Source: Taeniopygia guttata (Eukaryota > Chordata > Aves > Passeriformes > Estrildidae). From it: a stretch of 64,000 nt of DNA. The position numbers and the translations under genes were made by a program. The stretch lies in NCBI RefSeq assembly GCF_048771995.1, contig NC_133028.1, forward strand, positions 73,206,501 to 73,270,500, written 5' to 3'. Under the pieces are notes generated by a model, which saw nothing but the letters and a program-made list of their open reading frames with translations, had not been told where the DNA came from and searched no databases. Shown here piece after piece: positions 26,856-38,560 of the stretch (positions within the stretch are counted from its first letter, which is position 1; the number at the start of each line of letters is the position of its first letter).

Positions 26856-26940
26856 CTAGCCCGCAGGATCCACACTGCAGCAGGCTGTCCTTGAAGGACT
26901 GCACCCCATGGAAGAGTTCCACAATTTCAAGACAACCAGA
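26856..26940 (+). mobile_element. Fragment of an avian ERVL-type LTR
   Basis: The segment from about 26870 to 26922, around GCTGTCCTTGAAGGACTGCA and the following CCCCATGGAAGAG, resembles a motif I recall from LTRs of avian ERVL-like elements, in which CTGGAGCAG and CTGAAGGACTGC units alternate. Only about 50-80 bases are recognisable, diverged by perhaps a fifth. The LTR ends, the poly(A) signal region and target-site duplications are not visible. The family assignment is from memory of bird repeat consensus sequences. Confidence 0.42.
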
Positions 26941-26944
26941 GAAA

Positions 26945-29900
26945 TCCTGATTTTGGATAAACATTGGTATGTTAAGAGTGTTGAAGAAGACTGACAAGAG
27001 ATACGTACAGGTATGTCTTTCATTCTGACTGGCTGTTCTAAGCAGCAGCGTTTTCTCTGAAGTGTAAAAAAGAAAAGTTATCCTAATTAATATCTGATGG
27101 TTTTCTGTATGAAGTTATTTACCTTTGCTTTTCAAGGAGAGATCTGTGTAAAAATATCCTTCCAAAAATCCAAGAGAAACAGTGCTGAAGAACAGATTCA
27201 AAATAAAATTCTAGAGATCTGGCCTCTTACAAGTAAGGCTTAGATCACAGCAGGGGAAAGCCAAATTTCAGATGTAAATTCATCCTAATTTTACTTTGTT
27301 GGTGTTTCAGATCAAGTATTTGACTCCAGTAAAGTAGTAGAAAGGAAATTCATATCAAGATACTGTCTTAGACTATTAGTTATTTTATTCTCTTTTGGCA
27401 TATGTTAAATTTTTTTCACTACCATTTAGAAAGGAAATAAATCCCCCTTAGCAAATGCAATATTCCATCATCCCACAAAGGGCAGAGCAGGAAACACAAG
27501 CAGGGAGAGGAGCAGTGTGTAACATGGTAAGCACATGTGTTTTGCAGGTCACAGCTCTGTGTCTCTAACCCTGGTGCCAGGCAGTGCCTGCTGTTTAAAG
27601 CAGTGCTCTGCAGTGAAAAACATCTGGCTGCAGCTAAGGAGGCGATTTGCAGCCTCCCTCAGTGTTAACAGCACTGAGCAAAGGTGAGGGTGGCTTTACC
27701 TCACAGGGAGCTCTCTCATATCCTCTCCTCCTGTGCATTATTACTCATTTATTATCACTTTTAATTACTATTTCTGAATGCACCCCTCTTTTCCCGAGCT
27801 TAGTCTCTCCCAGAAAGTCCAACAGAAATGAGCCAATATAAAGATCAAGGAAATTCTCAATGATCAATAGGATCCAAAGAGCTCATTATTATGATAATTT
27901 ATGTCATGACTTCTATCTACCATACACATTCTAGCAATGATGGTGCTGGTAAAATGACAAGGAAAATACCTTTTTTTTTTTTTCCCCTACCCGTCTAGAT
28001 ACATAATTTACAAAACATATAAAACAATGTAGCAATTTTTTTTAAAACCAATGTATCCACTAAACACTCCAGAAGGACCATAGAAAGTAATCAAATAAGA
28101 AAGCAATGGGATTGGTGGGATCAATCATGTGGAATTAAATTGCAAGAAATTTTCCCTACATGTGTCAAATTTGAATAAATTTCAATTGGGGAATACAGGA
28201 AAAACACCATGCTACCCAAAGCTAAATCTCAAGCTAAAAACTGAAATTTTGTTTTGATGATTTTCTTTAATTTAATAAAAACATGAATGATGGGCTCAAG
28301 GAGTTCTAATGCATTATGATTACTTGGATTACTGTCAACAAAAGAATATATTCACCAAAGATCCTCTACAGCCTGTTGCTATTCATTTTGAAAATAAAAA
28401 GAAAGCAACTGTATAAGAAAGAAAGTCTTTAAATGTTCCTTTAAAAGTTGAGACCTTTCCTATTCATGGGAGGTCTGGTATTTAAAAAGAACAGGTATGT
28501 TTCTGCCCACAAAAATAACTGATTTTGACGAAACCACAACTTCTCACTCTACAAGTGGCAGACCCGCATTTCAGGCCAAATGCCTCTATCTGAATAAAAG
28601 ACAGCTCTCAGAGACTGCTACTGAAGGGAGCAAATAACACAGGGCATGCCTGACACAAGCAGATGGACACAGCAGCCTATCCTTAAAAGAAAATGTTTGC
28701 TTTGGGTTTTTTCTCCTCCCATTGAACTGAATCAGACCACCCAACTGAGATGCAGCTTCTCAAATGAGAAACCAGCTTAAAATAACTTCTGTCAACCTCA
28801 GCTGACCTTAACAATTGATCTCTGTGTTCAGGTGGATACCAAGGCATCTACTTCCAAGAAGCAATATAAGAAATATATTTCTATTTATTTTTGCTGGCTG
28901 GGAAGCAGAAAGTTTCATATGTAGCATAGTTTTATTTTTAAGGCTAATAAGTTTACTGATTAAAAGCATTTGTGGGAAGGCTTGGGCTCAAAGATGGATT
29001 TTGCATTTTCTCACAAAATAAAAAAGCAGAAGTCACCTCATGTTGGCTTGCCTTGATGAAAATCCTATGAACACAATATTTTCCAGTGACTGGCCCTTAA
29101 TTCAATTCACAGTAGTCAATAGCCACTGTGGACATTTTAGAGACCCCTTTGAGCGTCTAACTGTGTGATAGATTCTGCCAAATAGATCATCAAGAGAAGA
29201 AAAAAACCCATGTGACCTCCACTGCATATACTGCCTTGCCCCTCTTCACAGGACAGAATTCCAACTTGGCATGAAATTCAGCCTGATACTTTCTGTGGAG
29301 AAAAAAAAACAAACTAATAAAAAACCAAAACAAGACGAATGATTCCACCCTAATCCCTCCTTTCCAACTGTTAACTGTGACTTGCCAGCAAATCAAATCA
29401 TTTTTTTTAAAGAGTCTCAGGCTTTTCAGGCATATTCAGAAAAGAAGTCATAAATCATATTCCCTGAAAGCTGGGTGAGCCAGTCCCTACCTCTCCACTC
29501 TGGGGTCTCTTAAAAATGGTTACTTGGTTTAAAATTTTCAGAAGCAAAAAATAACCTAACCTTGTTCAAGCTCCCACTTACAGGTAGGAGCCAATAATAG
29601 ACCCACAGGTAACACAGTGATTCTGTACAGACACTTTTAAAAGGATACATGAACTGCAAAAGGTAATTAATTTATTACAAAGGGCTATTTTTATAGGTTA
29701 TAGTAACGGCTGAAAGCTTAAAGGTTTTTCTGCTTCAAATAATTATATTAATATTTCTTTTGGAAGATCAAAAGGAGGTTGAAAAAATTGTTTCTTTAAG
29801 AAGCAGTAGTCTTCAGAAGCAATGCCATTTACTTTCAGCCGTGATGTGATTTCCTTTGGATATAAATGTGCTGAACCTCAATCAGGATGCAGAGCAGACA

Positions 29901-32900
29901 GTTAAAGGAGAACTTCAAAAAGCCCTGAAAAAGGGAAACCTGCATAAAAGTTCACAGTAATTTCTGCATACAGTTCTGAAAATGAAAGGGCTTTGTAACA
30001 TGAGTTCTCAGTTTGCAATTTAAGGTGCACTGTTCATCTAAGATGCTTTTCTTAAGACTGCTTTTTGCTCTAAGATTCAGACAGACAAAAATTAGCCTTT
30101 AGATGTTTTCTCTTTTTAAAATTCTGTTTCTTCTTACATTTCAGAAGCCCTAAAGCCTTTAAAATGGGGCTTTCTTTATGTAGCTTTTTTGGACAAAAAG
30201 AATACCATCTAACTGTATCATTTTCCACACTTTTCATATGAAGTGTTAGAAAAGTAACTCACCTCAGTGGGTAAGAATGACTAATCCCTCAAAAATACGG
30301 ATAAAGAAGATTGGGAATAGCTAGTATGAGGCTGTAAGATAAAGCATATCCTATCTTTACAAAATTTTAATATTTTAATACATTTCAAATATCTTTCTAA
30401 TTATGAAAAATTAAGGCATATGATTTTAATAAAGTACTGGGAAACCCTCCAGGAGACATAGGAAGCTTAATGCAAGCCATATGCAAATCCAGCCCTGTGA
30501 ATTTGTTATAAGTACATGGCATATGTAGAAATATATAAATATACCGGGTTTCAAATTCTGGTTTGAAAACACAAGCAATTTTCATCTTAGCTATATTTTG
30601 ATACAAATATAACTTGCTCCACAGAATAAAATGTAAATAGTCAGTTTCCTAGAAATGAAAGAGAGGGAAAAACAGAAATGAAAAAAAAAATATGTAGGAA
30701 AAAGAAGTGTCTAAGAGTAAGACCCCTCAGAAAAATATTGACAGATGCAATGAAGAAGAATTTTAGCAGAGTAGCTTATACTCTTGCTGAACACAGAAAT
30801 AGTGAGTTTTATAAGATGAATAAATACTAGACAACACAGTCCCGGATTCCAGGAATGGTAAGTTGTCAGTCAGATCCTATGCTTTTAAAAGCCTTAAGTA
30901 AGTCAGAGAAAACACAGCAAATCAGCAATGCAATTTATATGCCAGCAGCAAAGATGACACCACACCAGGTAAGACTGACACAGAGATGATGAGGAAGACA
31001 AGGCTGATGGGGCAGTAGCCCTGTACAGCTACACCACAGGAAACCAAACAGACTGTGGGAAATGTAAAAAAGCATCAAAAAAGGAATTAGACTTCCAACA
31101 GAAGACAGGGATGTAGCAGGTGTCGCAAAAATAATATTTTCCAAAAGCACTCAGGCCACTCGGAGACACCCATGATGGGATGCAATCACAGATAATGGTC
31201 TCCTGGGAGATAATGTCATTAGTGCAGACCCCAGGGATGACTCTAAACAGACAAAATATTGCACATCAGGCTGCTTCAGTGCAGAAGGGCTCTGCCTTTT
31301 TGCCACTCTCTGTCCCATTTCCCATGCTATAAGCAGGATTATGATCCTGCTGTGTGCTGCACATGAGGAAACAATTGTGAGCAGAATCACAGTCCCTTGC
31401 TGGGAAATCCTGGAGGTCTCAGCAGCAGCAGCTGTAAAAATCTGTTTCATCATTACTGTCCTAAGCCCTACCAGTATGATTTCCTTCTAGCCTGACCCCA
31501 GCATCCAGAATATACCGAATAAAGAGATTGGTGTCATACATACACAAACAATCTGATAAGGATTTGAGGAACCAAGTTGGACTCAATGTTTCAAGAAAAG
31601 AGATAAAGCAGGATTCTGCTGTGTGTTGGACACTCCACAGCTGTTCACACATGGAATTTTTCTTTTCTCTCATTTTGGTGGTATCTGTAAGGTTCTGTTC
31701 CTCAAACACTTTAGGGAATGGGGGTGCTTCACAGTTCTGTAAAGTCATCTAACATCAGACCTCAAAATGTGGTATGGAAAATGACCCTTTTAACTGTCTA
31801 AAATGCATTTTCAAGCTTTTCCACACTTCCCAGGACAAAGAGCCTAAATTCCAAAGATCTCATTCTGTAACCAGCCCAGCTCCTCCTGGATGCTCTCTGC
31901 ATTCCAGCTAGAATTTCCTTCTCCTTGTTTATATTGCTTCATGCTGAAAAAAACCACCCATGACAGTAAATGAGAATATCCCACATAAACCCTCAGATGG
32001 TTAAATATGCACCTTTGAGCTTTGAAAAGTTGTTCCTGATTTTCAGTAAAGAGGACAGACCAAAGACAATTATACAATTATATTACACCCCTGCTCAAAT
32101 TACACAGTGTGGTTCTAGCTAGTCAATTAGTGAAATTCCTTGCAAATGATTTAAAATGTCCAAAAGTTTGATTGTTGCTTTCTCCTGTTTCATTGCAGTA
32201 TTTGATACTTTGTTTTGACATTTTGACTGACATACAAAAGTTATTTTCACAAATGCAGAGACAAGCATGCACACATTTGATAAGTTTTTCTGGCTACTGA
32301 GAAACTCTTTTAAATATATTTTTATTGAGCAATATGTAGATGAATATCTAAGATGAATCCCTTAAAAAATGAATGCACTCATTCCACAAAGATGGTAAGT
32401 ATCCTTATTAAGAGGAAAAGAAAACATAAACATAGCCAAGGTTCACACTGGGTAATATTTTTTTCTTGAAGGTTCAGCTACCCACAAGAAACGACCAATA
32501 TCTAATTTTCTAAGTCTGCATTCCTCACATCTGAAGCAACTAAAAAAGTTGGGCCTGTCCATTACAGAGCATGACTAAAATTTTACTGTCCATGTTTTGG
32601 TTTCCACTTCCAACAATGACATTAAATGTATTAATGAGATTTTTAATAATTAATTTGTTCTACATTTTGGCGTCAGGAAGAGAGAAGACTGAACAGCCCT
32701 ACCACATAATGCACACAAGTTCAGCAAGGGCAGCAAGGAGACTATGAAGTTTAATAGTTTGCATTTTAGGAAGCACATTTATTGTCATGGAATGACTGAG
32801 ATTTTGCGTGTGTGTGTGTTGTTTTTCATGGGTTTGGAAAGGAAACAGCACTATGATGCAGAAGATGTATATTACTGCTGGCTTCCTAATACATGGCTCA

Positions 32901-35180
32901 GATTATATATTAAAAAAATATAGTAATATGTATCAAGGTCTACAAAACAAACAAAACCTTCAGCCATGGAAAATTGGTAAGTGATTTTCACAAGTTTTCA
33001 TAAATTTTGGAAGAGTTTGGTTAGCTGAGCCTGATTATAAATGTAAAATTAGAAGCACTAGGAACAAAGCTCAGTTATCTAAAAGCTCAAGAAATAAAAT
33101 CAGAGACATCAGTGTGAACAAGAATATGAATGCAGAAAAAGAAGGAATAAATAGAGGAAAATAAAAAAAATATGCTCCCCAAAAAAAAAGTATTTGTAAG
33201 GATTAATTATGGTCATAGGTATCTCCATTTCAGAAAAACAAACTCCAGCCTAAAGACACTGCTCCTGACAATAGATTTGATGGTGGCAGTCCTGGATTAC
33301 AATTATTTTCTGGCCATGTAATAAACTAAGGTACAATTAAACCAAGATTTAAAATTTGAATTCTAAATGCTACCTGATTTTACATCACTTTTGTTAATCC
33401 TTTAAAATCAATATTGCACCCGATCAGCATTACCCGATCATTATTATATGCATTATAAGCTTCCCTCTAACCTCTTGCTAATGACCATTTTGTTTTGGAT
33501 AGCAAATATCAAAGCAACCATACCAATCTCATAATCTCTAAAAATACAGTAATTACTCTAGTGACATCCAACAAAACCCAATCTCATTTTTATGCCAAAC
33601 AAAAGCTAGAGGAGGTATTTAGGCTGTGAGATAATGTTATTTCCATATGTCTGAAATACAGCTTTTCAGAATGAAAATTACTATCTTCTGATTTTGCTTA
33701 GGAACCTAAGAGAGGAAAGGTGAAAACTTCCCAGATTTTGGCAAAGTTCTCAGCTAAGTTTTTCAACCTCAAAGTATCTGGTGGCCCATTGACTCCAGCA
33801 AACCTGAATTTCCAGGCCACAAAAGATTTGCAGATAAAGATCACTTCTTTAAAAACAGAACTGAAACCAAGGAACGACTCAAATTCATATTTCAATGTGT
33901 CTGCACTCTGAAAAGGAAAAAAATCGTACAGCTATATTCACATTCATAACACCCATATATCAACCAAAATCTGTAATGATTGCAGTCCTAGTGATAACAA
34001 TTGCACTGACACCTGAATAGCTTAATAAGAAAAAAGCAATTTTACACTCCCAGAGTACACAGGTATTTTTTTTTTTAAGATGAATTATAAACTGGAATTA
34101 CTGCAATTTCCTTGCAAAGGGTAGACATTTGACAGAAATCCTAATAAAGGGTGTAACACTGAGATTTAGAGCTGTACAAAAGAGAAGTGAAAATAGAGCA
34201 CAAAATTGGAGTGGGCTTCATTCTGACAGAAAACAGAGAAGCAGCTGCAACAAATCAGTAGCATACTATCATCTGTATAACAGCTTTGTGGGACACTGAG
34301 GCAGAGAAACAGAAGTGTTAATTTATTACTTTATGTTCAATGTGTTCATTGCCACTCATCAGTGTATAGCCTGAGCCTGCAATGCCTTTTTTTTTTTTTC
34401 TTTTTGTATTTTGCATTTTGCTGCTGGACTCAGGGCTGCAGTATACAGCTATTTAGCTTACTTTGTTATTGCATAGAAAACACTTGGGTGTAAAAACCAT
34501 CAAGGTAACAACATGCATTACTGTAATAATTACTCTGGTGTTTGGTAAGACAACAGGAAGTAATCAACCAGCTTTGCATTGATGTAATGTTGTACAAAGC
34601 ACTGGAGACATCACTGTAATTTGGCACGTGCTAAATTACCCAGAAATGCAGCTCTAACGTGCATCTGCTTCCACTGAAAATAAACAAATAGGAAACAGGC
34701 ACAGCAAAGGAGTGTAAGTGAATAACTGAGCACAAAACCCAGTAAGGCAAAAGCAAAGGGCAGAAGCTGTTCCAGCGAATTGCTGCATCCTTTGCTGTTA
34801 CAGCCAAAGCACAGCTGTTGAAAGGAGTAACTCTGAATGCAAAAATAAAATTCCATTGACCTGTTCTGCTGCTGTTGAATATGCAGAGAGCTGACAGGCT
34901 GGAATAGTGTTATCAAGGTAAAGTCATGTTCCACTCCCTGCAGGCCAAGGAATAGTGAACCTCTACCTTAGCTCCTCTGGTTACTTCAGATTTTTTTAAG
35001 ATTTATAGACCCTTGTTTTTTGCCACATATGTACAAATGCAAGTTTGTAACTCCCACTCACCCCTCAAAAAACACTGATTTGAGAGAAAGTTGATTCTAT
35101 AACATTGCAGAATGCTGTCCCACCTTCTCAGTGTAATACAACTGTTTGTTGTTCAAGGATTCCACATTGACAAGACAGTG
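26945..35180. other. Non-coding DNA, no gene recognised
   Basis: Eight kilobases with no supportable gene. Contains 13 T at 27971-27983, a short GT run at about 32806-32819 and 13 T at 34387-34399. The minus-strand open frames at 31151-31453 (100 codons) and 34611-34934 (107 codons) show no domain. No retroelement was recognised. Confidence 0.5.
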
Positions 35181-35182
35181 AG

Positions 35183-35214
35183 AATAGTAATGGAATAGTA
35201 ATTCCATTACTATT
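35183..35214. repeat. Perfect inverted repeat (14-bp stem, 4-base loop)
   Basis: The left arm begins AATAGTAATGGAAT and the right arm is its exact reverse complement, leaving only AGTA between them. Pairing stops at the outer bases on both sides. The stem is too short for a typical animal microRNA precursor, so it is recorded as a DNA structural feature. Confidence 0.92.
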
Positions 35215-35512
35215 TCAGTGGCATTAAGGCCTTATGACCCTTAAAGCTAGTGCCGTGTCTTCAAGTGTGTCCTTATCTTTATGATCCAAAGCTTCCAGGA
35301 CAGGCTTGGTAAAAGATAATGAATATCAGAAACAATCAAAAAAAAGAAAAAATTCATCTTACTCTGGCCTTCATCAATCATTCATAACCACTGCTACAGC
35401 AGCACATCCCAGAAAGGCATGTCTTGTGTCTTGATGTAACATGAGGTCCTGCAGATGAAATCAAAGCACAGTGAGACCAAAAGTGCTTACTGATGTGCAA
35501 TCTTCCAGCTCA

Positions 35513-35528
35513 GAAAAAGTACTTTTTC
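35513..35528. repeat. 16-bp perfect palindrome
   Basis: GAAAAAGTACTTTTTC is identical to its reverse complement. It lies about 300 bases from the hairpin at 35183. No factor binding site is assigned. Confidence 0.92.
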
Positions 35529-35529
35529 C

Positions 35530-36420
35530 TTTCATGACAATCGCATTCACTCACAATACAAAGGATCACAGCCCTTTCTGAACACCAATTTCTGCAGATA
35601 ATGCTCCTTCATCGTTTAAGCTTTGGGCCCTTTGCTGCCTCAGGCAAACCAGGAAATGAGACTTCTTATTTCTCTTTTTCTAATTTGTTCCTGGTTAACA
35701 TTTTAAAACAGAGAAAACATATTTGCCTCAAGCTTTCATTAAGTAAACATTTTTTCAACTCTTAGGTCTCCTTGCATGGGGTAGGGTTTTTTTAAATGTT
35801 GTCTTGATTTTTGCTTTGTTTCATTTTGCTTAGATGTATTTTTTTCCTCTTTAAATTCATATTACTCTGGTATTTATCTTGGCATATTTTCCCATCTAAT
35901 TAATTTCCCTCTTTCCCTGTACAGCTTGCTTTCAGTCTCCTCTCTGCTCCCGTTAGCCTTCCACATCCATCACCTCTTTCCTTCTACATTTTTGTTCGTT
36001 CCTGTCAGGAGCTGACAATCCCCAACACACCCCCACACCTACCAGCAACCCCTCAAGTTCTTGTCCCTTCCTCACATGCACACACCCAGGTGCACACACA
36101 CCCAAAGGATTCTTTGGAAGCAGTCACTGTTTCTTTCCACAGAACAATTTACCTTCACCACCTAGACTCTCCTCATGTGTATCTTTCCTCCTCAGCAGTA
36201 CAAAAATGGGCATGTAGAGAGGAAAATCAGATTGTTTCATTCTTTTTCTAGGAAGGCAAAATCATTACCTCTTTTTCAGCTTCATTTGCTGGTCAGTGTT
36301 GGACTAAGGGCACACACATTAGTTACAACTGGATAATTAGGGAAAAGAAGTATCATATCACGCTATGTAAAATTGCCTACTTATTGAGAGGGAGTCAAGT
36401 GAAGAGATTTTAGAGAGCAG
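35530..36420. other. Non-coding DNA, nothing recognised
   Basis: No gene. The 35900-36110 part is C-rich on this strand, with short CA runs around 36080-36100, but no named repeat family was recognised. Confidence 0.5.
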
Positions 36421-36429
36421 TAGCCATCA

Positions 36430-36610
36430 GGAAGGAGAAGAGGCAAGCTGCTCCTTCAGGAAAAGATCCCCCAGCTGATTTCCTGGGTTTGTGCATGTTT
36501 GCTGTGCGTTATCCAACCACTGCACACCCTGTGCACCACTCAGGTCAGCACTTCTCTCTCCAGCACAAACCGTTGCAATAAAGTCATTTGTTGCAGCATT
36601 TTTGGGAGAA
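36430..36610 (+). mobile_element. Possible second LTR fragment (weak)
   Basis: A GC-richer stretch with an AATAAAG signal near 36576, preceded by a C/T-rich segment and followed shortly by TTGTTGCAGC, is laid out like the U3/R part of a retroviral LTR. No family was recognised and no TG...CA ends or target duplication are visible. It directly precedes the better-supported LTR and could belong to the same insertion complex, or be unrelated. Confidence 0.2.
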
Positions 36611-36710
36611 AGAGGACATGAGTTATGAAGTTTGAGCTACTCCAGTCTAGGCCTCAGATTTGGGCCTGGTGAGGCCTTCAAGCCTCTGACGCAGTTAGAA
36701 ATTCAGAGCT

Positions 36711-37005
36711 TGTGGCGCAGATAGAAATAGTCTTAAGGTGTGACGGGGACCACTGGGTTGTTTGGGTGTGAATTAGTATAGGTTTTATAGTGTAAGGTGT
36801 AGGCCGTTTTAAGGAAAAGGTAAACACTATTAGTTTGCCAATCAGAGTGTCTTTGTTTTTGTAAACTATGTGGAAGCTTATATAAACTACCACCTTATCC
36901 TGAAAAAAAGGAGAACGCTTGATTCACCACATTGGTTCAGACCTGCGTTTGTCTTGTCCAGCTTTCCGTTTTTCTGAGATTCCCTGGCTTCTGTCATTCC
37001 TGCCT
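36711..37005 (+). mobile_element. Probable solo LTR, class II (alpharetrovirus-like) endogenous retrovirus
   Basis: Layout seen directly: a possible TG start at 36711 (TGTGGCG), a CCAAT box at 36838-36842, a TATA box (TATAAA) at 36881-36886, and, about 30 bases further, the expected R start near 36911. ATTCACCACATTGGT at 36922-36936 matches the start of R in avian leukosis-type viruses as I remember it, and GATTCCCTGG at 36978-36987 matches the U5 GATTCCCTG that follows in the same order. The total of roughly 290 bases suits a short alpharetroviral LTR. No canonical AATAAA lies just before R. No primer-binding site or gag sequence follows, so this is a solo or truncated LTR. No clear 6-base target duplication was found, and both ends are approximate. 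Confidence 0.7.
36838..36886 (+). promoter_or_regulatory. LTR promoter: CCAAT box and TATA box
   Basis: CCAAT at 36838-36842 and TATAAA at 36881-36886 are about 40 bases apart, with the ALV-like R start a further 25-30 bases downstream. The spacing fits an RNA polymerase II core promoter of a retroviral U3. Whether it still fires cannot be told from sequence. Confidence 0.6.
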
Positions 37006-38025
37006 AGAAAACCTGCAGCAGCAGCACTGCAGCTCACTGCCTGCTTTTGTTCTGCAGCTCCCAGTGCCACTACCATTTTAGAAAGACTTCCATAAAGAGG
37101 CAACTTTTGTTTGCCCATAGAATGTTTGCATGATTAATTTGAGTAAAGAAGTTACTTGGGAACTCTCTACATTTAGTTTTCCAGGCTCACAATAAGCTCA
37201 GATACATGCCTCCAATTTCCTTAGCAGTGTCATCTATTTTGAATAAGTGTGATAGAAGTTATTTTGATGAAAGAGAGTGAACCATATTAAAACTGGACAA
37301 TTTGATCTTAGCTATGACAGGTTTCAGCATGTCAGGTAGAATAAAAATAATTGGAAGTAGAAATAGATCTATTTCTCCCTTGCAAAATTTAGAGATGTCC
37401 AATTGATCTTGTAGCTTAAAAAACTGTATAGAGGAAAAATAAACTGTCAAAAACCTCTTATGTGTATGTTTTAGGAGACCAAAGAGAAGCAATATGTTTT
37501 TATGGCACTACTTTAGCACAAAATACAAGTTTCTCTGTGTTTCTTTAGCTGTAATTTAGCCTGTTTTTAAGGATGTATTTTCAGTGAATAATTCCTTAAC
37601 AGCAAGTCACCTACACTATAGAAAAAAGTTTTGCTGAATATTAAAAAACAAAAAAGTTTCTGATTTTATGTGAGTATAAAACAACACTGCAATTTCTATT
37701 CTAATGAAAAGTATGTGCCCCCTGCCCCCAATGAACAAAATTTTAGTTTGTCTGTTTCCCAATCCACATTCTTAAAAGGTGACTTGGGAATTCATATGCA
37801 TGAATTTTACATCTTTGACCTGAAAGGGTCTGATTGTCAGAAACTGCTCTGAACCTTTTTGCTGAAATTAAGTCTTCTAGCAAAAGAAGCAAAGAAAATT
37901 CCAAGGTTTGTGCAGAAGAACCGTTTGATGCAGTTGGTAGAATTTCTGAAAGAGTGTGTTGAGCAGATACTTCTGTTCTACAGCTGGAATAGAAAAAGAG
38001 GAAATATCCATGATGGTGATCCTGA
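37006..38025. other. Non-coding DNA between LTR and LINE relic
   Basis: An open frame at 37859-38056 is in the same frame as part of the LINE relic that follows, and its last 10-15 codons may belong to it. The earlier part does not resemble the LINE protein. Nothing else was recognised. Confidence 0.4.
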
Positions 38026-38027
38026 GG

Positions 38028-38560
38028 AGCAGGAAGACCTAACTACTTGTTGCTAAAAGTATTTTCAAACCAGCAGCTTGAAGATCTTTAGCCAAGAGCC
38101 TTAAACCAAGTAGCTTAGAAGACTGATGAACCACTAATGATACTTTTTAGCAAATCTTGCAAAATTAAAAACCTTCCAGAGACAGCCTTGTCCTGCAAAC
38201 ACCATCCTAATATATTCAATTTACAAAACCATGGGGAATTATAGGCAGATCAGCCTGACAATTTTCCCCTATAAATTAGTGGAACTACTAGGATATAATG
38301 AAATTCTTGAAGATAAAGTAATTCTGAGTTAATTATCCAGATGACTGGGAGGATGGTAGCTGAGGTGTATAAAACAGAGCGGAAAAGAGACTGTGAAGAG
38401 AGATCAGCTACTGACTGTGTCTTGTAGGTTAAGACCCAGAGGCATCAAATGAAACTAGCAAGAAGAAAAGTCACCTAAAAAATTAAGTGGTTCTTAACAA
38501 CACTCTAGTTAAGTGAGATAACTTCTTAACTTAAAGATTTTTGTGGGTGGTGTGTTTATA
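38028..38560 (+). pseudogene. Old CR1/L3-type LINE reverse transcriptase relic
   Basis: Ancient remnant of a LINE ORF2. Seen directly: in one frame, PRALNQVA (38092-38115), then a stop, then KTDEPLMILFSKS (to about 38157), then NLPE (38170-38181). In a second frame, NTILIYSIYKTMGNYR (38198-38245) runs into QISLT, then ILEDKVILS and a stop near 38334. The family pattern is PRVLKELADVIAxPLxIIFEKS, VPEDWKxANVxPIFKKG, then GNYRPxSLTSVPGKLMEQ, and the order and spacing agree. The GNYR(P/Q)(V/I)SL block is the hallmark motif of this reverse transcriptase. Further downstream, 38449-38530 resembles at DNA level the C-terminal region of CR1/L3 elements (ATGAAACTAGCAAGAAG and following). Stops and a frameshift show it is dead. 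CR1 versus L3 cannot be settled by eye. Confidence 0.75.

Noticed and set aside
31571..31600. CR1 tail-like TTGGACTCAATG
   Set aside because: Only 12 bases match, with no neighbouring CR1 sequence; likely chance.
35183..35214. MicroRNA precursor
   Set aside because: The 14-bp stem with a four-base loop is much shorter than the roughly 22-bp or longer stem needed.
36707..36963. AGCT target-site duplication bounding the LTR
   Set aside because: A four-base match picked after the fact. It would end the LTR inside the ALV-like U5, and class II elements usually make six-base duplications.
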